Below are positions 9,401 to 17,208 of a DNA stretch of 63,026 bases, in pieces; position 1 is the first letter of the stretch; every line of letters begins with the position of its first letter. Origin of the DNA: Saprospiraceae bacterium (GTDB lineage: Bacteria > Bacteroidota > Bacteroidia > Chitinophagales > Saprospiraceae); assembly GCA_021739645.1 (NCBI GenBank), contig JAIPBL010000029.1:1-63026 (forward strand), read 5' to 3'. The notes under the pieces were generated by a model. The model saw nothing but the letters and a program-made list of their open reading frames with translations, searched no databases and was not told the origin of the DNA. Both the position numbers and the translations under genes were made by a program.

Positions 9401-10213
9401 AAAATCCACCCGACCCACGGCAATCTCAGAATTCGTCGGCACGAAATTGTTGTCGAACTTGCCATCACCGGGCACGTTCACGGTTTCTGTGCGGCTGGGT
9501 TGGGTGCCATTGTTGGCAGTGTTGACAGTGTTGTCCGTCCAGTTTGCGCTCTGGATGTCACCATAATAAGCATCGGCAGGCCAAGCTCCCTGGTGGTTGG
9601 TGTGACCGTCCCAAGCTACATTGCCGGAGTATGGCACGGGTATTTCACCAAAAAGAAACACGGTATTGTACCCCACATTGTTGTAGTCATCCACAATTTG
9701 GGACTTGATGCTTGCAACGGTGGCACTTGGCGGCACGCTGTGCTCCACCACCCGCCAACCATCACCGATGAGGTCGAGCTTTAGCCGCTCCAACTCCGTG
9801 GCTAAAGGGGTTTCCAGTGCTTCCTCCACGAAAAGGGACATGACTCCCCTATCTTCCACCGCTGGCGCTTCCACTTTTACGGTAATATAACCGAAGGCAA
9901 CGATGCCATTAATGATTCGCTGAATGCCATACTCGTAAGTTCCACCAACGGCAACAAAGGGGTCATCGACGGTTGTTTCCGTGTTTGGGTTTTCCTGAAA
10001 ATAGATGTACCAAACATCAGAGCCTTCATCTCTACGTAAAATCGTAAGATCGGATGGGGCAGGATTTTCCCAGGTGAGTGTCACCATGGGCTCGTTGAGG
10101 TCAACGGTGGCAGTAATCTTGACCACCGCATCTTGTACGGTTTGAGAAAAAAGTGGATTGATGGCCATTGTGAAGAAGGCCAGCAGACAGGTAACGGTTG
10201 CTCTCATATTCAT
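6404..10213 (-). CDS. Gingipain-like (peptidase C25 fold) T9SS protein with Ig-like repeats
   Basis: This 1269-residue secreted protein starts at the first of two close Mets before a signal peptide ending near LFSQ; the second Met, two codons on, is equally possible. The segment at about 115-475 follows the C25 cysteine peptidase layout. It has a FLFGEIPVPYSG strand, IAVGR, a catalytic-type His in FGSYHGDW (His394), Cys418 in ILNCAWAGRP and the closing LLGDPS (467-471). A fibronectin-like domain follows. At least three PKD/Ig-like repeats with the signature W[ST]GPN[GS]F...QNP come next, then further Ig-like modules. A T9SS type A sorting domain ends the protein (LSPNPTNGKFEL to the end). Gingipain-type proteases are classic T9SS cargo. 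Proteolytic activity is inferred; the usual His-Gly motif is HGDW here. Confidence 0.8.
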   Translation of the reverse strand: MNMRATVTCLLAFFTMAINPLFSQTVQDAVVKITATVDLNEPMVTLTWENPAPSDLTILRRDEGSDVWYIYFQENPNTETTVDDPFVAVGGTYEYGIQRIINGIVAFGYITVKVEAPAVEDRGVMSLFVEEALETPLATELERLKLDLIGDGWRVVEHSVPPSATVASIKSQIVDDYNNVGYNTVFLFGEIPVPYSGNVAWDGHTNHQGAWPADAYYGDIQSANWTDNTVNTANNGTQPSRTETVNVPGDGKFDNNFVPTNSEIAVGRVDFSNLSETTFGTTRTELYRRYLDKNHNWRSKQYTVDNKVLVDDNFGYFGGEAFAANGYRNGYPLVGVNNVQAGDFFNDTDDGQSFLFAYGTGGGSYTSANGVGTSAQFASDTVNAVFVQLFGSYHGDWDYNPNPFMMSALASKGGILNCAWAGRPHWFTHPLGAGETIGNCALQTQNTCEIPGYFDSFGACGAHVSLLGDPSIRAQVVAPASNVVAAQICNGVELNWTASEQTDVVGYHVFRANVFNTQFYTRLTTSPVTSTIFTDDSPNIGDKFYFVKAVVREETPSGIFFNMSTGAPASINVVEVTPPTLDLPFEVSLNCNNPSYLLDPCQAPITCFATGPGVTSNTPVILTESGIYNVTATDPATGCVVEDFLLVFVNSVTPSNVTASVGAINCAAQSAQLMGNSTTPVVEYAWSGPNGFSSSMQNPTVTEPGDYLLTVTIPSNGCTSSASVTLAPFAVPDASATGGDITCASPTVQLMGSSTTQNVSYHWTGPNSFASDEQNPVVTSVGTYLLTVTSSNGCSATATASVMQQGDLPQANPMATGFLTCNVTQVAIMANPDMAGYTFAWTGPNGFTSAAQNPMVTQPGNYMVLVTNTGTGCAATYSITVIEMIPPTITIVIPDVVINCIITSTTVDLSAICGLPGITCKLNGQVVTGPVVNLELGNNLLEVFDNATGCLVGSDNIQVTEDISVPTLDITGDFDLPCADDVTTLTASSSTSSVMYWWTGLDGNPVQTVPPGSYTVTATALNGCETEQTVVVTAPPALTLEGAGSIDCDGSFTPTIVATGGVAPYTYTFSPQPPFPPGTNYEITVTDFNGCTASVSGTVSFPIPWEVGFTVTDETVAGANDGSATLSPSGGVPPYTYLWDNGQTTATATNLSPGVHNCSITDAAGCVFIVIVEIQAGLDATTDLPGLRRLALSPNPTNGKFELRLELENPLPVQVELLDVTGRILAKTKLENVLEKTWQFDLNNSPSGVYFCKIVAEGKVAVLKVVKME

Positions 10214-10372
10214 AAAATTTTTAGTGAAAAAACTGGTAAAAAGTGAAGGGCTTGCCCATTGGTTCGAGAGCGGTAAGGTAGCAGTTTTTTCAAAAATCAA
10301 AGAAATTACAATGTCAATTTGTAAACTTGCGCACAGTTTCAAAACCGAATTTTACCATAAAGAAATCTAATC

Positions 10373-11095
10373 ATGAAAAATACCATTCTGCTTTGTCTGC
10401 TCGCTTGCCTGCTCGGCTGCAAGCCCAATACCTCCGAAACAACCCACGAAAGCACACCCAGAAATGGCACCTCGCTTACAGCCGAAGAACAAAAGGCCGT
10501 TCTACTCTCCGGCACTGCCCTCAGCGGACAAGCTACGGGAGCACTCTCCCAAGATGGCCGGGCGCTGGAACTGACCATTGCCCACAGCGCCGTTTTCGAC
10601 CAAGAACCCGACCTGCTAAAGCTGCACGCCTCCCGTGCCGCTTGGGTTTTTTATAAAAATATGGGGACTGAGAAGCCTAGCTACGAACACCTTGTATTGG
10701 TAGCCGAACTGCAAGATACGACTGTTAAATTCCCGTACAGCATGAAGCAACTGGACCTGGTAGCCGCCCGCTACCCCGCCGTTGAAGAGGCTTCGAAAAT
10801 GTTGATAGATGGCAACTATGAGGATCTCTACACCTTGTTCGACCCCGACGTGATGGGGCCCAGTAAATCTGAGAACCTCCAAAGCTACTGCACCCAAATA
10901 GAGCCGGAATATGGCAAGCCGCAAGGTTTTGAATTCCGGGGATTTTCCTTTGAAAAAACCTCCAGCGGGCAAGATGTGCTCAGCCTCGCCGGACAGCTCA
11001 AACGATCCATCAAGGATACCCCCCTCAACATTTCCGTTGACCTGAGCAAACCGGAACTGAAAGGGTCTTTGTTTTCGATAAAGTTTGCGTATTGA
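10373..11095 (+). CDS. Putative lipoprotein of unknown function
   Basis: This 240-residue protein has a lipoprotein signal peptide with lipobox LLGC (Cys18), so it is probably anchored to a membrane. The mature part is Thr/Ser/Glu-rich at first. The C-terminal half (MLIDGNYEDLYTLF, then a YGKPQGFEF segment and alternating strands to the end) recalls the NTF2-like DUF3887/DUF4019 group, where a helix is followed by a curved sheet. That likeness is weak and I do not assign a function. It is divergent from the C25-like gene, with 159 bp between them. Confidence 0.7.
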   Translation: MKNTILLCLLACLLGCKPNTSETTHESTPRNGTSLTAEEQKAVLLSGTALSGQATGALSQDGRALELTIAHSAVFDQEPDLLKLHASRAAWVFYKNMGTEKPSYEHLVLVAELQDTTVKFPYSMKQLDLVAARYPAVEEASKMLIDGNYEDLYTLFDPDVMGPSKSENLQSYCTQIEPEYGKPQGFEFRGFSFEKTSSGQDVLSLAGQLKRSIKDTPLNISVDLSKPELKGSLFSIKFAY

Positions 11096-11223
11096 GGGGG
11101 TTGGGGGAATTTGGGAATTAGGTACTTCACGACTATTGCGTGGAGGTATATTTGCTAATTCGTTGATTGTCAACGGTACTTTTTTTCAATGCTGAATTTT
11201 GTCTCATTTCTGAATTCTTTTCG

Positions 11224-11282
11224 TTCTTTGACAATTAGTGTGGTGAAGCCTGAAAGGCTTCACCACACTAATTGTCAAAGAA
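11224..11282. repeat. Perfect 28-nt inverted repeat
   Basis: Bases 11224-11251 and 11255-11282 are exact reverse complements around a 3-nt loop (GAA). There is no run of T after it, so it is not a typical terminator. It sits in the 308-bp gap between the lipoprotein and EamA genes; I see nothing else in that gap except a G-rich stretch just after the lipoprotein stop. Confidence 0.9.
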
Positions 11283-11403
11283 CCAGAAAAGCTACCAGTT
11301 ACTATCTAGTTTGGCAGCCCCATTAAGATTTTGACACCTTAAAATTGCACCGACCATCGAACCTGCACCGCCATCCAAGTTCCTGACGAAAAGCGTCATC
11401 CGC

Positions 11404-12258
11404 ATGTTTTGGGCCGTGGTTTTCTTCGCCGTGATGAACGTTTGCGCCAAAGGGCTGACCGATTTCCCAGCCATGGAGATTGTGTTTTTCCGATGCGTGG
11501 TGTCCATTTTGCTCAGTTTTTTTTGGTTGAAACAAGTGTCCGTTTCCTGGAAGGGCAGCCATACGCTGCAACTCATTGGACGAGGACTGGCAGGCACCAC
11601 GGCGCTGTACTTTTTCTTCCTCACCATCCAGAAAATGCCGCTGGCCTCTGCGGTGACCATCGGCTACACCTCGCCCATTTTTACGGCAATTTTAGCTGTG
11701 CTTTTTTTGAAAGAAAAAATGAAACCCTTGCAATGGCTGTTTTTCGGTGTGTCGTTTCTCGGTGTGGTGGCACTCAAGGGCTTCGACCCACGGGTGACTT
11801 GGCTTTTCCTCGGATTGGGGTTGATAGCGGCGGCCATGTCCGGTGTGGCCTACGTGCTGGTGCGCAGTCTGACGGGGAAAGAACATCCGCTTGTGGTCGT
11901 TTTTTACTTCCAACTGGTGGGCACGGTCGTTGGGGGATTATTTACGATTTTCAATTTCAAAATGCCGCAAAGTTGGGACTGGCTGCTACTGCTAGCTGTC
12001 GGACTTTGCGCCCATTTCGGGCAGGTGAACCTGACCCTGGCCATCCAAGGCGAGAAGGTGGGCACCATTTCCAGCCTGAATTTTTTGGGAGCCATTTTCG
12101 CCACATTTTTCGGTTGGCTACTGTTCAACGAGCACTTGACGATAGGCAATATACTGGCCATGTTGCTCGTCATTGCTGGGGTGCTGCTGAATATTTGGGC
12201 AAGTGCCCGGGAAGGGGCAGGCATTCGACGCTGGGTGGCGAATTTGTTGTCAAAATAG
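11404..12258 (+). CDS. EamA/DMT-family transporter
   Basis: This 284-residue polytopic inner-membrane protein has about ten hydrophobic segments in two EamA repeats. The first repeat runs from FFAVMNVCAKG to the ALKGF region, the second from about residue 135 to VLLNIWA. EamA proteins of the drug/metabolite superfamily export amino acids, nucleosides or metabolites; the substrate cannot be read here. The frame continues upstream without a stop to 11335, and the encoded residues look like a normal family N-terminus. No ATG, GTG or TTG occurs there, so ATG at 11404 is used and the protein begins unusually close to its first membrane helix. Confidence 0.85.
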   Translation: MFWAVVFFAVMNVCAKGLTDFPAMEIVFFRCVVSILLSFFWLKQVSVSWKGSHTLQLIGRGLAGTTALYFFFLTIQKMPLASAVTIGYTSPIFTAILAVLFLKEKMKPLQWLFFGVSFLGVVALKGFDPRVTWLFLGLGLIAAAMSGVAYVLVRSLTGKEHPLVVVFYFQLVGTVVGGLFTIFNFKMPQSWDWLLLLAVGLCAHFGQVNLTLAIQGEKVGTISSLNFLGAIFATFFGWLLFNEHLTIGNILAMLLVIAGVLLNIWASAREGAGIRRWVANLLSK

Positions 12259-12295
12259 TCCATTTTTACGAAAAAAAAAGCAAATCATTTATCAA

Positions 12296-12646
12296 ATGAG
12301 CAAGAACAAAAAGCCCGACCAGTTCGGCTTCGTCTTCTCCACCAACCCCGATTTCAGCTTCCAGCCGGAGGAGCCGGAGCAGGTCGAGGATGTCCCCAAC
12401 CACCAGCAGCCGCTCAAAATCTGGCTCGACCGCAAGCAACGAAAGGGCAAGGACGTGACGCTCATCACGGGCTTCACGGGCAGCGGAGAATCGTTGGAGG
12501 TACTGGCAAAAACGCTGAAATCAAAATGCGGCGTGGGCGGCTCCGCCAAGGGCGGCGAGATTTTGCTGCAAGGCGACCACCGGGACAAGGTGCTGGCTTT
12601 TTTATTGGAAAAAGGATACTCGAAGGCGAAAAAAGCAGGCGGGTGA
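12296..12646 (+). CDS. SUI1/eIF1-like translation factor (YciH family)
   Basis: This 116-residue cytoplasmic protein has its SUI1 domain in the C-terminal two thirds: LITGFTGSGESLEVLAKTLK, then a basic CGVGGSAKGGEILLQGDH loop and VLAFLLEKGY. In bacteria, YciH-type proteins resemble eukaryotic eIF1 and are thought to influence start-codon selection. The start at MSKNKKPDQF matches family length; a longer open frame runs back into the transporter gene but encodes unrelated residues. It lies 37 nt after the EamA gene and may be co-transcribed with it. Confidence 0.9.
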   Translation: MSKNKKPDQFGFVFSTNPDFSFQPEEPEQVEDVPNHQQPLKIWLDRKQRKGKDVTLITGFTGSGESLEVLAKTLKSKCGVGGSAKGGEILLQGDHRDKVLAFLLEKGYSKAKKAGG

Positions 12647-12688
12647 TTTTTTCAAAAAAACCTGTTATTTTTACACAAAATATCAGCA

Positions 12689-13306
12689 ATGACAGCAGAA
12701 GCCGTTAAATACAAATTCAGCGTGGAAGATTACCTGGAACTGGAATACAGCTCCCCGGAGAAGCATGAATTTGTTGACGGAAAACTACGCACCATGGCCT
12801 ACGCTTCTGAAAACCACCGACATATTTGCTCCAATGTTAACTTTCTGTTGCAAGTAAATTACAGGGAAAGGGCAGAAAATATCTTCACCAATCAAACCTT
12901 GGTTTACACACCGGTCTGCGAACGGTACTACTACCCCGATGCGACTATTTTTCCTTCGGAAATAGCCTACAAAGACTATCGTGGGAAAATGAAATCAGCC
13001 CTGAACCCGCTTACCATTATCGAAGTGCTTTCGGATAGCACCGAGCAAACGGACAGGGGCGAAAAATGGAAATGCTACCAGAACATCCCCTCGCTGCGGC
13101 AGTATGTGCTCATTGCTCAAGACGAAATGCAAGTGGAAATATATACCCGGATAGGCGAGAGCGAATGCTGGACTTACCGTTCTTTTGATGAGGTTTCGGA
13201 TGCCCCCACGATAGGCGACTTTGAAGTGCCAATGGCTGAAATATACCGCAAAGTCGTTTTTGCAGAAAGCAAAACGGATGAAGCAGAATCACTCGTAACC
13301 GATTGA
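12689..13306 (+). CDS. Uma2-family (DUF820) putative endonuclease
   Basis: This 205-residue protein has the restriction-endonuclease-like fold of Uma2 proteins: EHKEFVDG-type opening (KHEFVDGKL), YYPDATIF, then TIIEVLSDST followed by DRGEKWKCYQNIPSLRQYVLI. The acidic residues in VDG, PDA and IEV match the PD-(D/E)xK positions. The biological role of this expanded family is not settled; many copies occur in cyanobacteria and Bacteroidota. It is a single gene, 43 nt after the SUI1 gene and convergent with prmC. Confidence 0.85.
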   Translation: MTAEAVKYKFSVEDYLELEYSSPEKHEFVDGKLRTMAYASENHRHICSNVNFLLQVNYRERAENIFTNQTLVYTPVCERYYYPDATIFPSEIAYKDYRGKMKSALNPLTIIEVLSDSTEQTDRGEKWKCYQNIPSLRQYVLIAQDEMQVEIYTRIGESECWTYRSFDEVSDAPTIGDFEVPMAEIYRKVVFAESKTDEAESLVTD

Positions 13307-13320
13307 TTTCCAAATAATTA

Positions 13321-14175
13321 CTACCCCGGCCTTCGGCAGCAAATCATCCTGTCCCGCTTGTTCAAATCCTTCCTAGTTTCGATGTCCACGTAGCCCATTT
13401 TGGACAATATTTTTGTGGAGGTGGGTACGTAGAATTCATTGGTTTCCAGAAATAGCCAACCACCGGGGTTCAAATGTTTCGCCCCAAATTCACCGATAAC
13501 TTTCACAAACCGCTGCGCATCGTTGCCCCCTGCAAACAGGGCGAGGTGCGGCTCGTAATCCACCACGTTTTTGGGCAAAATGGGTCGCTCGTCCTCCGTG
13601 ACATAAGGTGGGTTGCTCACGATTAGGTCAATTTTTGGCAGTGCTTTCCACGCTTTTTTGTCCAGGATATTTACTTCGTAAAAATGCACGTCCGTGTTGT
13701 GCGTCTGGGCGTTTTCGGTCGCCACGGCCAGTGCATCGGTGCTCACATCGAGGGCATGAACATCAAGGTCGGGCCTGCGTTTTTTGATGCTCACGGGCAT
13801 GCAGCCGCTGCCCGTCCCGATGTCGAGGATGCTGTGGATTTCGGGGTGCAGCTTGGCGGTTTCGAGTACCCAGTGCACTGATTCTTCCGTCTCTGGCCGG
13901 GGGATGAGGACGGCGGGCGTTACCTTGATACGAAGGCCATAAAATGCTGCTTGCCCCATCACGTACTGCACTGGTTCGTGGGCCACCAAGCGTTGGATTA
14001 TGGAATCCAATTGGACAGTTTGCTCTTTGCTGAACTTGTTTTTGGCGGAAATTTGGCTCGGATGAATGCCAAAAGCGTCCTCCAAAACGATGGATGCAAT
14101 GCTGACCGATTCGCCGGGGTCGTAAATGTCGAACAAGTTTTGAACGATGCGTTTGAGGGCTTGAGCGGAGGTCAT
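13321..14175 (-). CDS. prmC: Peptide chain release factor N5-glutamine methyltransferase
   Basis: This 284-residue SAM-dependent enzyme methylates the Gln of the GGQ motif in release factors. It has an N-terminal helical substrate-binding domain, the bridging LIPRPETEESV motif, SAM-binding ILDIGTGSGCMPV, acidic ALDVS and the catalytic LIVSNPPYV. The C-terminus (RDRMICCRRPG) is in the family range. It is divergent from the RdgB gene. Length and motif order are normal for PrmC. Confidence 0.95.
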   Translation of the reverse strand: MTSAQALKRIVQNLFDIYDPGESVSIASIVLEDAFGIHPSQISAKNKFSKEQTVQLDSIIQRLVAHEPVQYVMGQAAFYGLRIKVTPAVLIPRPETEESVHWVLETAKLHPEIHSILDIGTGSGCMPVSIKKRRPDLDVHALDVSTDALAVATENAQTHNTDVHFYEVNILDKKAWKALPKIDLIVSNPPYVTEDERPILPKNVVDYEPHLALFAGGNDAQRFVKVIGEFGAKHLNPGGWLFLETNEFYVPTSTKILSKMGYVDIETRKDLNKRDRMICCRRPG

Positions 14176-14259
14176 TCTTTAGTTTGTTTTTTGTCTAGTT
14201 AATTGAAACTTGGCGCAAAAATCACAAAATCCAGCACTTTTGTAAAAAAGAATCAAAAT

Positions 14260-14898
14260 ATGATGGTAAACCACGACACCCGATCCACCCCGACGAATCA
14301 TCGGGGCAATCCAAAACTCCCAATTGTCTTTGCCACTGGCAATCCCAATAAAATACGAGAAGTGAATGACCTGCTCGCAGGGCAGTTCGAAGTGCAGGGC
14401 CTTGCCGACATCGGTTGCCAGCTCGACCTGCCGGAAACCAGCCCGACCATCCCTGGAAATGCCCTTCAAAAAGCCCGGTTCGTTTATGAAAACTTCGGTG
14501 TGGATTGCTTCTCGGAGGACACCGGATTGGAGATTGAAGCATTGGGCGGTGAGCCGGGCGTGTTGTCCGCACGATATGCTGGCGAGGGTAAAAATTCAGA
14601 AGACAACATGAATTTGGTGCTTCGCAATATGGCGGGCGAGGCCAATCGAAAGGCCCGTTTTTACACCGTTATCGCTTTGATTTTGGATGGAGAGGAGCAT
14701 CTGTTCGAGGGCATTGCCGAAGGCACCATCCGAAATGAAAAATCGGGAACGGACGGCTTTGGCTACGACCCGATTTTCCAGCCGGACGGTTTTGGTGTTA
14801 CTTTTGCCGAGTTGTCGAAAGCGGAAAAGAACGCCATCAGCCACCGAGGCAAGGCCGTGCGAAAGCTGATTGATTATTTGGCAAGTCTAAACCATTGA
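14260..14898 (+). CDS. rdgB: Non-canonical purine NTP pyrophosphatase (RdgB/HAM1)
   Basis: This enzyme (212 residues from the chosen start) hydrolyses dITP/XTP to keep deaminated purines out of DNA. Core motifs are VFATGNPNKIREV, FSEDTGLEIEAL, GVLSARYAG, GTDGFGYDPIF and the end SHRGKAVRKL. The family usually starts one or two residues before the IVFATGN strand, but here there is no Met there. I use the ATG at 14260; 14263 and an earlier ATG at 14203 are alternatives. The extra N-terminus is encoded partly by a small GC palindrome (CCCCGA...TCGGGG, 14288-14306) and is unlikely to be folded enzyme. Confidence 0.92.
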   Translation: MMVNHDTRSTPTNHRGNPKLPIVFATGNPNKIREVNDLLAGQFEVQGLADIGCQLDLPETSPTIPGNALQKARFVYENFGVDCFSEDTGLEIEALGGEPGVLSARYAGEGKNSEDNMNLVLRNMAGEANRKARFYTVIALILDGEEHLFEGIAEGTIRNEKSGTDGFGYDPIFQPDGFGVTFAELSKAEKNAISHRGKAVRKLIDYLASLNH

Positions 14899-14923
14899 AT
14901 ATCAGTAGGAAAACCTATTTTTG
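14895..14923 (+). promoter_or_regulatory. Putative Bacteroidota-type promoter
   Basis: TTG at 14895-14897, an 18-nt spacer and TATTTTTG at 14916-14923 fit the TTG / TAnnTTTG pattern, 43 nt before the start of the acidic protein gene. The -33 box overlaps the rdgB stop. Confidence 0.55.
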
Positions 14924-14966
14924 CATACTTTTCCTGCTCATTTCACCGACACAATAGCCCAGGACG

Positions 14967-16034
14967 ATGAACTCAGAGAATTTTCACGAATACGTCAAGA
15001 ACCCCTCGATGCTCCATCAGGTGACCTATCAGGAGTTGAAGAGTTTGGTGCTCCAGTACCCGTATTCGCCCAACCTGCGCTACCTTTTGCTGCTAAAAAG
15101 CCTGTTTGAGCAAAGCAGGGATTTTGATAGAAATCAAGTGTTGGCCTCCCTCAGCAGCCCCGACCGGAAAAAACTGCGGCAATTGGTGAAGCAATACACC
15201 CGCTTTCGGGAAATGCAGGAAAACTACACGCTGAACGAGGATTTTTTGGAACTCAAAGACCTCTCTTCGCTGGAAAGTATGATGGACGAAATGGAAGCGG
15301 ATGCAGCGCCCAAACAAACAGGGGCCGCCGTGCCACCACCGCTTAATCCAACTAAGGTGGAAGCTATTGGCGATGATTTGGAGGAAGAAGTTGAGGAGGT
15401 AAGCGACCTCAATTTCTTAATGGATGTTGGTGGAATTGCCGAAGCCGATGAAAACGCTACCACCGAACCGGTAGAACCTAATCCTGAAGTCGATGAAATT
15501 GCTGCTACGGAAAGCCATGACCAGTCAGTTCCTCTGGAAGAATTGATGGAAACTGCGGAAGATGAAATGCAAGTGGAGGAAGCCTCCGTTGAGGAAGCGA
15601 TACCAGACATTGCGGTTGAGGAAACGCCCGAAGAAGCCGAAACGCCAAAGCCTACCGCCGCTAATATTCCACTTGAAATCACCAGCGAAACGGATGCACA
15701 TCCTACGCCGATGCCGAAATCGTCGTTCAATACTTGGCTGAGGAAGTTCAAGCCACCGGAAGCAGGGATTTTGAGCACCGATTTGAAAGATATTTCACTG
15801 AACAACAAGCCGCACCAGCACCCGGTGGAGGAAATAGAACCCGATGCGAAACAGATTGCAGAGCAAAGCGTTGTGGAGGATGGTGAAATTGCCAGCGAGA
15901 CCTTTGCGCTTTTACTGGAAAGGCAGAGACTTTTTGGCAAAGCAATTTCAATGTATGAACAATTGAAGTTGTTATATCCCGAAAAAAGCAGTTTATTTGC
16001 GGCCAAAATCGAAGAATTGAACAAGAAAATCTAA
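14967..16034 (+). CDS. Conserved acidic protein of unknown function
   Basis: This 355-residue protein has a helical N-terminus (1-120, HEYVKNPSMLHQVTYQELKSL, a LRYLLLLKSLFEQ helix), a long acidic low-complexity middle (about 125-270, rich in Glu, Ala, Thr and Pro) and a conserved helical C-terminus (LERQRLFGKAISMYEQLKLL...KIEELNKKI) resembling a single TPR-like helix pair. I recall similar proteins of this layout next to secG in Bacteroidota, with no known role. No signal peptide is visible. It is followed by secG on the same strand after a hairpin-filled 97-nt spacer. Confidence 0.8.
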   Translation: MNSENFHEYVKNPSMLHQVTYQELKSLVLQYPYSPNLRYLLLLKSLFEQSRDFDRNQVLASLSSPDRKKLRQLVKQYTRFREMQENYTLNEDFLELKDLSSLESMMDEMEADAAPKQTGAAVPPPLNPTKVEAIGDDLEEEVEEVSDLNFLMDVGGIAEADENATTEPVEPNPEVDEIAATESHDQSVPLEELMETAEDEMQVEEASVEEAIPDIAVEETPEEAETPKPTAANIPLEITSETDAHPTPMPKSSFNTWLRKFKPPEAGILSTDLKDISLNNKPHQHPVEEIEPDAKQIAEQSVVEDGEIASETFALLLERQRLFGKAISMYEQLKLLYPEKSSLFAAKIEELNKKI

Positions 16035-16053
16035 TTTGAAGAAGTTAGGCAAT

Positions 16054-16104
16054 AGACATTAGACCATAGACCACCTCGGTTTTTCCTCTAAGTGTCTAAT
16101 GTCT
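16054..16104. repeat. Intercistronic hairpin of a short tandem repeat
   Basis: AGACATTAGA at 16054-16063 and TCTAATGTCT at 16095-16104 are exact inverted copies. Both extend outward as degenerate tandem units of the same word up to the preceding stop and toward the secG start. Same architecture as the rpoB-rpoC and nusG-rplK spacers. Confidence 0.7.
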
Positions 16105-16131
16105 AAAATCTAAAGTCTTAAAATATTTACC

Positions 16132-16389
16132 ATGGTAGCACTGACTATTTTGATAGCAATCGTAGCGTTCCTTTTGATTGCTGCAGTTTTGATTCAGAAC
16201 CCAAAAGGTGGTGGCGTTGACTCCACTTTTGGTGGCCAAGCCAACCAGATGTTTGGTGTCGCAAAATCTGCCGACATGATTGAAAAAATCACTTGGGGAC
16301 TTGCCGCTGTACTGGTTATCCTTTGCGTACTGACCACCTTCATGTTGGGCGGCGGCGTTGTTGGGCCTGAGATTCAGTCGGCTGGATAA
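16132..16389 (+). CDS. secG: Preprotein translocase subunit SecG
   Basis: This 85-residue inner-membrane protein has two hydrophobic helices (about 4-22 and 52-74) joined by the characteristic loop NPKGGGVDSTFGGQANQMFG. It assists SecYEG-dependent export. Length and topology are normal. A terminator follows at 16473. Confidence 0.93.
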   Translation: MVALTILIAIVAFLLIAAVLIQNPKGGGVDSTFGGQANQMFGVAKSADMIEKITWGLAAVLVILCVLTTFMLGGGVVGPEIQSAG

Positions 16390-16472
16390 GGTTGGGAATT
16401 GGGGAATTAGGAATTTTTTGTTCCTGATAATTTTCACTCTCCAGTTTATAATCTAAAAAATTGATTATCAAC

Positions 16473-16512
16473 AAAATAGCTCTGAGCTGAACTACAGCCA
16501 GAGCTATTTTTC
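16473..16512 (+). terminator. Terminator after secG
   Basis: AAAATAGCTCTG at 16473-16484 pairs with CAGAGCTATTTT at 16499-16510 and is followed by more T residues. It also lies just upstream of the next gene's start, so the next gene is probably transcribed separately. Confidence 0.75.
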
Positions 16513-16533
16513 GTAACCCAATTTCTTAATTTC

Positions 16534-17202
16534 ATGAAAATAGCAGCCATCGTGCCCATGCGCCACTCCAGCGAGCGGGTGGTCGGGAAAAACTACCGGG
16601 ACTTTGCGGGAAAACCGCTCTACCACCACGTCGTCGAGAGCTTGTTGGCTTGCTCCGCAATCGGGCAGGTGGTTATTGACACGGACAGTCATATCATTTT
16701 GGAGGATGCTGCCAAGCACTTCCCGACCGTCACTTTGTTGGAACGGCCAATGCACCTCCGGGCAGGCGACATTCCGATGAACGACGTGCTGTTGAACACG
16801 CTGAACCAACTCGACGCTGATTTTTTCCTGCAAACGCACAGCACCAACCCGCTGCTCACCGCCGAGTCCGTGAAAAAAGGCGTGGATATTTTTCTGAAAA
16901 ACTACCCGATTTACGACTCGTTGTTCAGCGTGACGAGGCTCCAGACCCGACTCTGGGACGAACTGGCTCGTGCCGTGAACCACAACCCGAACATCTTGTT
17001 GCGCACACAGGATCTACCGCCGATTTACGAGGAGAACTCCTGCCTGTATATTTTCTCCAAAGAGATTTTGCTCCGCAAACACAACCGCATCGGTGACCGC
17101 CCTTACCTCCTCGAAATCTCAAAAGAAGAGGCGCAGGACATTGACGTGGAGATTGAATTTCGGATTGCGGAGTTTTTGATGAAGGCGAGGCTGGGGCAGT
17201 AA
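16534..17202 (+). CDS. Acylneuraminate cytidylyltransferase-family protein
   Basis: This 222-residue cytoplasmic nucleotidyltransferase is of the CMP-sugar synthetase type (NeuA/KdsB superfamily). The start MKIAAIVPMRHSSERVVGKN is the CTP-binding loop with the SER..GKN signature. Further motifs are GKPLYHHVVES, DTDSH, the LQTHSTNPLL metal-site region and the late SCLYIFSKE and AQDIDVEIEF motifs, where Asp residues bind Mg. It should activate an acidic nonulosonic sugar or Kdo-like sugar for surface glycans. No sugar-synthesis neighbours are present, so the substrate is undefined. Confidence 0.85.
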   Translation: MKIAAIVPMRHSSERVVGKNYRDFAGKPLYHHVVESLLACSAIGQVVIDTDSHIILEDAAKHFPTVTLLERPMHLRAGDIPMNDVLLNTLNQLDADFFLQTHSTNPLLTAESVKKGVDIFLKNYPIYDSLFSVTRLQTRLWDELARAVNHNPNILLRTQDLPPIYEENSCLYIFSKEILLRKHNRIGDRPYLLEISKEEAQDIDVEIEFRIAEFLMKARLGQ

Positions 17203-17208
17203 ACGGTT

